This document shows, piece by piece, positions 59,461-64,000 of a DNA stretch of 64,000 nt (its first letter is position 1; each line of letters begins with the position of its first letter). Position numbers and translations under genes: made by a program. The stretch lies in assembly GCA_041739275.1 (NCBI GenBank), contig JBGSOF010000007.1, positions 28,327 to 92,326 of the forward strand, read 5' to 3'. The notes beneath the pieces are model-generated. The model made no database searches. It saw only the letters and a list, made by a program, of their open reading frames with translations, and had not been told where the DNA came from. Origin of the DNA: WGMI01 sp041739275. Its GTDB lineage: Bacteria > Bacteroidota > Bacteroidia > Flavobacteriales > Schleiferiaceae.

Positions 59461-60210
59461 TTGAGCGAGCTGCTCTGCATCATTCCAACCTATAACGAGA
59501 AAGAAAACATCGAGGCCGTGGTGCTCGAAGTTTTGAATCTCCCCAATCGCTTCGATCTGCTCGTGGTCGACGATGGTTCGCCCGACGGCACGGCATCGCT
59601 CGTCAAGCAGCTGCAGTCGCAATATCCGGGGCGCTTGCACCTGATCGAACGCGCGGGCAAGCAGGGTCTGGGCACAGCGTATATCGCGGGATTTCGCTGG
59701 GGCTTGTCGCATTCGTACCGGTATTTTTTTGAAATGGATGCCGACTTTTCGCACGATCCCAAAGATTTGCCGAGGCTTTTGGAGGCCTGCGAAGTAGAGG
59801 GCGCCGATGTGTCGGTGGGGAGCCGCTACAGCCAAGGCGTCAATGTGGTCAACTGGCCCATGGGGCGGGTATTGCTCTCGTACTTCGCGTCCAAATACGT
59901 CCGCTTCATCACGCGCATCCCCGTGCACGACACCACCGCGGGCTTTGTGTGCTACCGTCGCCGGGTGCTCGAGTCGATCGACCTTTCGAAGATTCGATTC
60001 GTAGGCTATGCCTTTCAAATAGAGATGAAGTTTAGAGCTTGGAAACGTGGATTTAACGTCCGAGAAGTCTCGGTTATTTTTACCGACCGCCGAAAGGGAC
60101 AGAGCAAGATGAGCCGCCGGATTATCCGCGAGGCCATTTTCGGTGTACTTCAAATGAAGATCGCCAGCTGGTGGGACCCCAGCTTAAAAAAAGCGCCCTC
60201 CAACCCTTGA
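59461..60210 (+). CDS. polyprenol monophosphomannose synthase-like glycosyltransferase (GT2)
   Basis: A 249-residue GT-A enzyme that transfers a sugar from a nucleotide donor to polyprenyl phosphate. LLCIIPTYNEKENIEAVVLEVL, DLLVVDDGSPDGTASLV, the metal motif EMDADFSHDP and RRKGQSKMSRRIIREAIFGVLQMK are typical of DPM1/PpmI. No C-terminal membrane domain follows. TTG 59461 is chosen because the protein then begins MSELLCIIPTYNE, the family norm; the open frame to 59296 has no matching sequence. A TATTTTTG box at 59409-59416 may be its promoter. The next gene (dihydroorotase) starts 1 bp later. Confidence 0.87.
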   Translation: MSELLCIIPTYNEKENIEAVVLEVLNLPNRFDLLVVDDGSPDGTASLVKQLQSQYPGRLHLIERAGKQGLGTAYIAGFRWGLSHSYRYFFEMDADFSHDPKDLPRLLEACEVEGADVSVGSRYSQGVNVVNWPMGRVLLSYFASKYVRFITRIPVHDTTAGFVCYRRRVLESIDLSKIRFVGYAFQIEMKFRAWKRGFNVREVSVIFTDRRKGQSKMSRRIIREAIFGVLQMKIASWWDPSLKKAPSNP

Positions 60211-60211
60211 T

Positions 60212-61555
60212 ATGAAACCACGCATTTTGCTCAAACACGCCCGGATGGTCAACGAAGGGCGCGTTTTTGAAGGAGACCTGAGAATCGAAAACGGGCGGAT
60301 CGAGCAGATCGACTCGTCTTTAGGTCAAAAACCCGGAGAGCAAATCGTCGAACTCGACGGTCAGTTTCTCATGCCCGGGGCCATCGACGACCAAGTGCAT
60401 TTTCGCGAACCCGGGTTGACCCACAAAGGCGACATCGGCACGGAGTCTAAAGCGGCGATCGCGGGCGGGATTACGAGTTACATCGAACAGCCGAATACCG
60501 TTCCGGCGGCCACCACCCTGGAGCTTCTGGAAGCCAAATACGATCTCGCAGCTGTAAAATCGCTGGCCAACTACGGTTTTAACCTCGGTGCGACAAACGA
60601 GAACCTCTCCGAAATCTTGCGCGCGCCTCTGGGAAAGTATCCCGGCGTAAAAGCATTTCTCGGTTCGAGTACGGGCGATTTGCTGGTCGACAACCCGAAA
60701 TCTGTGGAGCAGTTGTTCGCACAATGCCCGCATTTGATTCTCGCTCATTGTGAGGACGAGGACACGATTCGCGCCAATTTTGAAAAGGCTCGAGAAACCT
60801 ATGGAGACGAGATCCCGCCTTTGATGCATCCCGCCATTCGAAGCGAAGAGGCGTGCTGGTTGTCGAGCTCCAAAGCCGTGGAATTGGCGCGCAAGCACAA
60901 CAGCCGGCTGCACGTCTTCCATTTGAGCACGGCCAAAGAGACCGCTCTTTTCGATTCGGGCTTGGCCCTGGCCGACAAGCGAATTACGGCCGAAGCCTGT
61001 ATCCACCACCTCTGGTTCGACGATTCGGCCTATCAAACCAAGGGCAACCTGATCAAGTGGAACCCTGCGATTAAGACTGCGGCCGATCGCGAAGCGCTTT
61101 GGGAAGCACTGCTCTCGAACAGGATCGACGTGATTGCTACCGACCACGCCCCCCACACACTCGAAGAAAAAAACAGGCCATACGCTCAGGCTCCTTCGGG
61201 AGGTCCGCTGGTTCAACACGCTCTGCCGGCCATGTTCGAATTCGTGCGCTCGGGCAAGCTCTCTATCGAGGTTTTGGTCGAAAAGATGTGCCACAACCCG
61301 GCTGTACTGTTTCGAATCAAAGAGCGGGGATTTTTGCGAGAGGGATATCATGCCGATTTGGTCGTGGTCGACCCTGCGCGACCGTTTACGGTGAACAAAG
61401 ACAATGTTTTGTCGGCCTGCGGTTGGTCGCCGTTCACCGGAACCACCTTTAAGGCTCGCGTAGAACGCACCTTTGTGAATGGGGTACAGGTGTACGATCG
61501 GGGGCGTTTTGCCGAGGGCGTTCATTCGATGAGACTCGAACATGAGTCGGTTTAA
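60212..61555 (+). CDS. pyrC: dihydroorotase
   Basis: Cyclises N-carbamoyl-aspartate to dihydroorotate in pyrimidine synthesis. The 447-residue amidohydrolase has MPGAIDDQVHFREPGLTHKGDIGTESKAAIAGGITSYIEQPNT near residues 52-95, the later Asp in DVIATDHAPHT (~312-322) and the conserved C-terminal VVDPARPFTVNKDN. The metal motif that is HxH in most family members reads QVH here, a change I have seen in Bacteroidota. It overlaps the following lipoprotein gene by 14 bp and starts 1 bp after the glycosyltransferase. Confidence 0.93.
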   Translation: MKPRILLKHARMVNEGRVFEGDLRIENGRIEQIDSSLGQKPGEQIVELDGQFLMPGAIDDQVHFREPGLTHKGDIGTESKAAIAGGITSYIEQPNTVPAATTLELLEAKYDLAAVKSLANYGFNLGATNENLSEILRAPLGKYPGVKAFLGSSTGDLLVDNPKSVEQLFAQCPHLILAHCEDEDTIRANFEKARETYGDEIPPLMHPAIRSEEACWLSSSKAVELARKHNSRLHVFHLSTAKETALFDSGLALADKRITAEACIHHLWFDDSAYQTKGNLIKWNPAIKTAADREALWEALLSNRIDVIATDHAPHTLEEKNRPYAQAPSGGPLVQHALPAMFEFVRSGKLSIEVLVEKMCHNPAVLFRIKERGFLREGYHADLVVVDPARPFTVNKDNVLSACGWSPFTGTTFKARVERTFVNGVQVYDRGRFAEGVHSMRLEHESV

Positions 61556-61952
61556 CCGAGCGTTGTGTTTGGCGCTGTGTTTGGCGCTGGTTTCGTGCGG
61601 CAAGAGCAAGGCACCCGAACCCCCTCAAGATGTGCTGGGGGCGGAGCAAATGACGGCCGTTTTGGTCGAAATGCACTTGGTGGAAGGGGCGCGGAGCGGA
61701 ACAGACATCTTGGGCGATAGCCTCAAGTTCGAAGATTATCAAGCCAGCGTTTTCAAGCGAAACGGCCTCACCGCCGAAGACTGGGGGCGGAGCTTTGCTT
61801 GGTACAGCCGGCATCCCGAACTCTTGGAGCCTCTCTACGATGCGGTCATCGAGCGGCTTTCGACCATGGAAGTCAAAGGCGGGGCCCCTCCTCAGCTCAA
61901 ATTGGGCTCCAAAGACACAAGTTCTTCGCCTCGGAGAAACCAAGAGCCTTAG
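61542..61952 (+). CDS. DUF4296 lipoprotein
   Basis: A 136-residue exported lipoprotein with the lipobox LVSC near residue 19 followed by a Pro-rich linker. The core LGAEQMTAVLVEMHLVEGARSG...FKRNGLTAEDWGRSFAWYSRHPELLEPLYDAVIERLSTME is the DUF4296 pattern, frequent in Bacteroidota. Function unknown. It overlaps dihydroorotase by 14 bp. Confidence 0.85.
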   Translation: MSRFNRALCLALCLALVSCGKSKAPEPPQDVLGAEQMTAVLVEMHLVEGARSGTDILGDSLKFEDYQASVFKRNGLTAEDWGRSFAWYSRHPELLEPLYDAVIERLSTMEVKGGAPPQLKLGSKDTSSSPRRNQEP

Positions 61953-61972
61953 GTTCACAAAAAAAAAGCGCC

Positions 61973-62515
61973 CATTCAGTCGCTCGACTGAGCCGAGTGA
62001 CGGCTATGGTCCGGGTTTTCAACCCGGAAAGAACGAATGCTCCCCTTGGGCTACGGGCAATGCGAGTGGCTGATACGGTCGACAGGATTCTGAAAAATGG
62101 CCTTGCTCGATCATCTGTCAATGGTCACTCGGCAGGAACCAAGCGACTGGACGAAAGGACAAAGCGCATTCAGTCGCTCGGCTGAGCCGAGTGACCCCTA
62201 TGTTCCGGGTTTTCAACCCGGAAAAGACGAATGTTCCCCTTGGGCTACGGGCGATGCGTGGATCTGACTTCGAAGACCTTCCTCCGAAATAGTCGTTACT
62301 CTCTGAAAGCGAGCGACTGGACGAAAGGACAAAGCCCATTCAGTCGCTCGGCTGCGCCGAGTGACGGCTATGGTCCGGGTTTTCAACCCGGAAAAGACGA
62401 ATGTTCCCCTTGGGCTACGGGCGATGCGTGGATCTGACTTCGAAGACCTTCCTCCGAAATAGTCGTCACTCGCTGAAAGCGAGCGACTGGGACATTTTTC
62501 ATACCGTCGCTCGGC
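61973..62515. repeat. tandem array of ~170-bp repeats
   Basis: The start CATTCAGTCGCTCG recurs at 61973, 62167 and 62337 (periods 194 and 170), and a partial fourth unit starts near 62505. Each unit holds a CTCGGCT/AGCCGAG inverted repeat and a perfect hairpin CCGGGTTTTCAACCCGG (62011-62027, 62205-62221, 62375-62391). Units 2 and 3 are nearly identical over their length (GGGCTACGGGCGATGCGTGG, CTTCGAAGACCTTCCTCCG). CGAGCGACTG at one unit's end complements CAGTCGCTCG at the next. No ORF of note is supported in the 626-bp gap. Confidence 0.88.
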
Positions 62516-62527
62516 TGTGTCCCCCCC

Positions 62528-62555
62528 AAAAAAAACGCCCCCCATTTGGGAGGCG
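62528..62555 (-). terminator. intrinsic terminator of gdhA
   Basis: On the minus strand, CGCCTCCC (62555-62548), an AAAT loop, and GGGGGGCG (62543-62536) form an 8-bp stem, followed by eight T (62535-62528). It is 24 bp after the gdhA stop. Confidence 0.85.
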
Positions 62556-62578
62556 CTTGAATCGAACGATGCGGTCGC

Positions 62579-63928
62579 TTATACCAGGCCTTGGTCGAGC
62601 ATGGCGTCGGCCACCTTGACAAAACCGGCAATGTTGGCTCCTTTCACGTAGTTGGTGTGTCCGCCTTCGGTGCCGTACTTCACGCAGCTCTTGTGGATGT
62701 CGACCATAATGGTGTGGAGGCGGGTGTCGACTTCTTCGCGCGTCCAGTTAAAGCGCAGAGAGTTTTGAGACATTTCGAGGCCCGAGGTGGCCACTCCTCC
62801 GGCATTTGAGGCCTTGCCCGGAGCAAAGACCACTTTGGCCGCGTGGAATGCCTCGACGGCTTCGGGGGTGCAGGGCATGTTCGCGCCTTCGGCTACGGCC
62901 ATCACTCCGTTCGAGATCAGAACTTTGGCATCGTCGCCGTTCAGTTCGTTTTGGGTGGCACAGGGCAGGGCGATGTCTGCTTTAACGGCCCACGGACGCT
63001 GACCGGCTACGTAGGTGCAGCCAAACTTGGTGGCGTATTCTGAAATCCGACCGCGCTTGTTGTTTTTGAGATCCATCAAGAAGGCGAGTTTCTCGGCGTC
63101 TATGCCGTTGGGGTCGTGGATAAACCCGTCGGAATCTGATGCGGTGACTACTTTTCCGCCCAGTTGGGTGGCTTTTTCGATGGCGTATTGGGCTACGTTG
63201 CCCGAGCCCGAAACCACGATGGTCCTTCCTTTCAAGCTCTCGCCTTTTACGCTCAGCATTTCTTGGGTAAAGTAGACGCAGCCGTATCCGGTGGCTTCCG
63301 GGCGGATGAGCGAACCGCCCCAGTTGATGCCTTTTCCGGTCAATACGCCGGTGAATTCGTTGCGCAAACGCTTGTACTGGCCGAACATATAGCCGATTTC
63401 GCGTCCGCCTACGCCGATGTCGCCTGCGGGTACGTCGGTGTTTGGGCCGATATGTCTTTGGAGTTCAGTCATAAAGCTCTGGCAGAACTTCATGACTTCG
63501 TTGTCGCTCTTGCCTTTGGGGTCGAAGTCTGATCCGCCTTTGCCGCCGCCCATGGGGAGGGTGGTGAGGGAGTTTTTGAAGACTTGCTCGAAGCCGAGGA
63601 ATTTCAAAATGCTGAGGTTCACCGAGGGGTGAAAGCGCAATCCGCCTTTGTAGGGGCCGATGGCGGAGTTGAATTCGACGCGATAGCCGCGGTTGATCTG
63701 TACTTGGCCTTTGTCGTCGAGCCATGGCACTCTGAAGATGATGGTGCGCTCGGGCTCGGCAATGCGCTCGAGTATTTTGGCTTCGCTGTATCGCGGATGG
63801 TCTGCGATATAGGGAATTACGGTTTCCGCCACTTCGTGCACGGCTTGGAGGAACTCGGGCTCGTGCCCGTTGCGGACTTTGATGCCCGTCATGAAGTCCT
63901 CGATTTGCTTACTGAATTTGTTTTCCAT
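62579..63928 (-). CDS. gdhA: NADP-specific glutamate dehydrogenase
   Basis: Makes glutamate from 2-oxoglutarate and ammonia. The 449 residues match the hexameric bacterial family: YRVEFNSAIGPYKGGLRFHPSVNLSILKFLGFEQVFKNSLTTLPMGGGKGGSDFDPKGKSDNEVMKFCQSFM (substrate site with the catalytic Lys), TGKGINWGGSLIRPEATGYG, the coenzyme-binding VVSGSGNVAQYAIEKA and AEGANMPCTPEAVEAF. ATG 63928 (MENKFSKQIEDFM) is chosen; the frame remains open upstream but lacks homology. Confidence 0.96.
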   Translation of the reverse strand: MENKFSKQIEDFMTGIKVRNGHEPEFLQAVHEVAETVIPYIADHPRYSEAKILERIAEPERTIIFRVPWLDDKGQVQINRGYRVEFNSAIGPYKGGLRFHPSVNLSILKFLGFEQVFKNSLTTLPMGGGKGGSDFDPKGKSDNEVMKFCQSFMTELQRHIGPNTDVPAGDIGVGGREIGYMFGQYKRLRNEFTGVLTGKGINWGGSLIRPEATGYGCVYFTQEMLSVKGESLKGRTIVVSGSGNVAQYAIEKATQLGGKVVTASDSDGFIHDPNGIDAEKLAFLMDLKNNKRGRISEYATKFGCTYVAGQRPWAVKADIALPCATQNELNGDDAKVLISNGVMAVAEGANMPCTPEAVEAFHAAKVVFAPGKASNAGGVATSGLEMSQNSLRFNWTREEVDTRLHTIMVDIHKSCVKYGTEGGHTNYVKGANIAGFVKVADAMLDQGLV

Positions 63929-63957
63929 TCCGATGTGGAATTTGTGGGATTTGGCGT

Positions 63958-63984
63958 CAAAAGTAGTTTCGGAATGGATGCCAA
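63958..63984 (-). promoter_or_regulatory. gdhA promoter
   Basis: TACTTTTG on the minus strand (63965-63958) is an exact TAnnTTTG match, with TTG 16 bp upstream (63984-63982). The ATG is 29 nt downstream, so unlike many genes here it has a true leader. Confidence 0.6.
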
Positions 63985-64000
63985 CCACCTGCCGGGTTTT

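Noticed and set aside
61973..62515. Repeat array as a CRISPR
   Set aside because: Units are ~170-194 bp with no short constant repeat and unique spacer pattern, and no cas genes are near.

Overview
The window looks like chromosome from a Bacteroidota species, most likely a flavobacterial-type lineage with fairly balanced GC. The evidence is a fused CcoN-CcoO cbb3 oxidase with a single-haem CcoP, TonB-dependent receptors, a M43 protease with a type IX secretion (T9SS) sorting tail, lipoproteins with short LxxC signals, DUF1684/DUF4296 proteins, and many promoters of the Bacteroidota form TAnnTTTG. I cannot name the genus.

Layout. 1-4.8 kb: 3' part of a cbb3 oxidase operon (ccoNO-ccoQ-ccoP-ccoG-fixH-safE-like). 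4.9-7.3 kb: universal stress protein, then a TetR-SDR operon. 7.6-9.2 kb: HipB/HipA toxin-antitoxin. 9.3-18 kb: glycosyltransferase, hydrolase, haem-type TonB receptor, subtilase, DUF1684 and DUF2231 proteins, MFS transporter. 18.2-19.0 kb: a REP-associated (IS200-like) transposase with REP palindromes inside and behind it. 19-32.9 kb: frr-pyrH, a second TonB receptor, YdfG-like SDR, dprA, hybrid histidine kinase, tyrS, an unrecognised secreted protein/barrel pair, and an NAD-dependent epimerase. 33-33.6 kb: HepT/MntA module with hepT frameshifted. 33.8-43.8 kb: a tightly packed minus-strand run of ten genes joining maltodextrin use (kinase, beta-phosphoglucomutase, GH65 phosphorylase, two GH13 lipoproteins) to a DUF1648 protein, methylglyoxal synthase, a Rof-like protein, a thioesterase and an AlkA-like glycosylase. 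43.9-48.9 kb: M43 protease, then rplM-rpsI-rpsB-tsf. 49-56.5 kb: an accessory patch with an ATPase behind a 15-bp palindromic minisatellite, an AbiEi/AbiEii module, a truncated copy of the polA 3' end, an orphan secreted protein, a decayed second AbiE copy, and intact polA. 56.5-64 kb: REP-like repeats, metallophosphoesterase, histidine kinase, polyprenol-type glycosyltransferase, dihydroorotase, DUF4296 lipoprotein, a 170-bp tandem repeat array, and gdhA.

How it fits together. Most of the window is housekeeping: respiration, translation, pyrimidine synthesis, nitrogen and carbon metabolism. Accessory material sits in discrete joints: three toxin-antitoxin-like modules (HipBA, HepT/MntA, AbiE), one RAYT transposase, and several repeat arrays. 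The most unusual structure is the abiE-polA segment. The polA 3' end and the abiE module each occur twice in the same order; in the first copy abiE is intact and polA is truncated, in the second abiE is decayed and polA is intact. This points to a segmental duplication or an island bounded by direct repeats. ATGCAT-centred palindromes link the transposase at 18 kb to the repeats at 56.6 kb. Many start codons lie 4-7 nt behind a -7 box, so leaderless mRNAs look common here.
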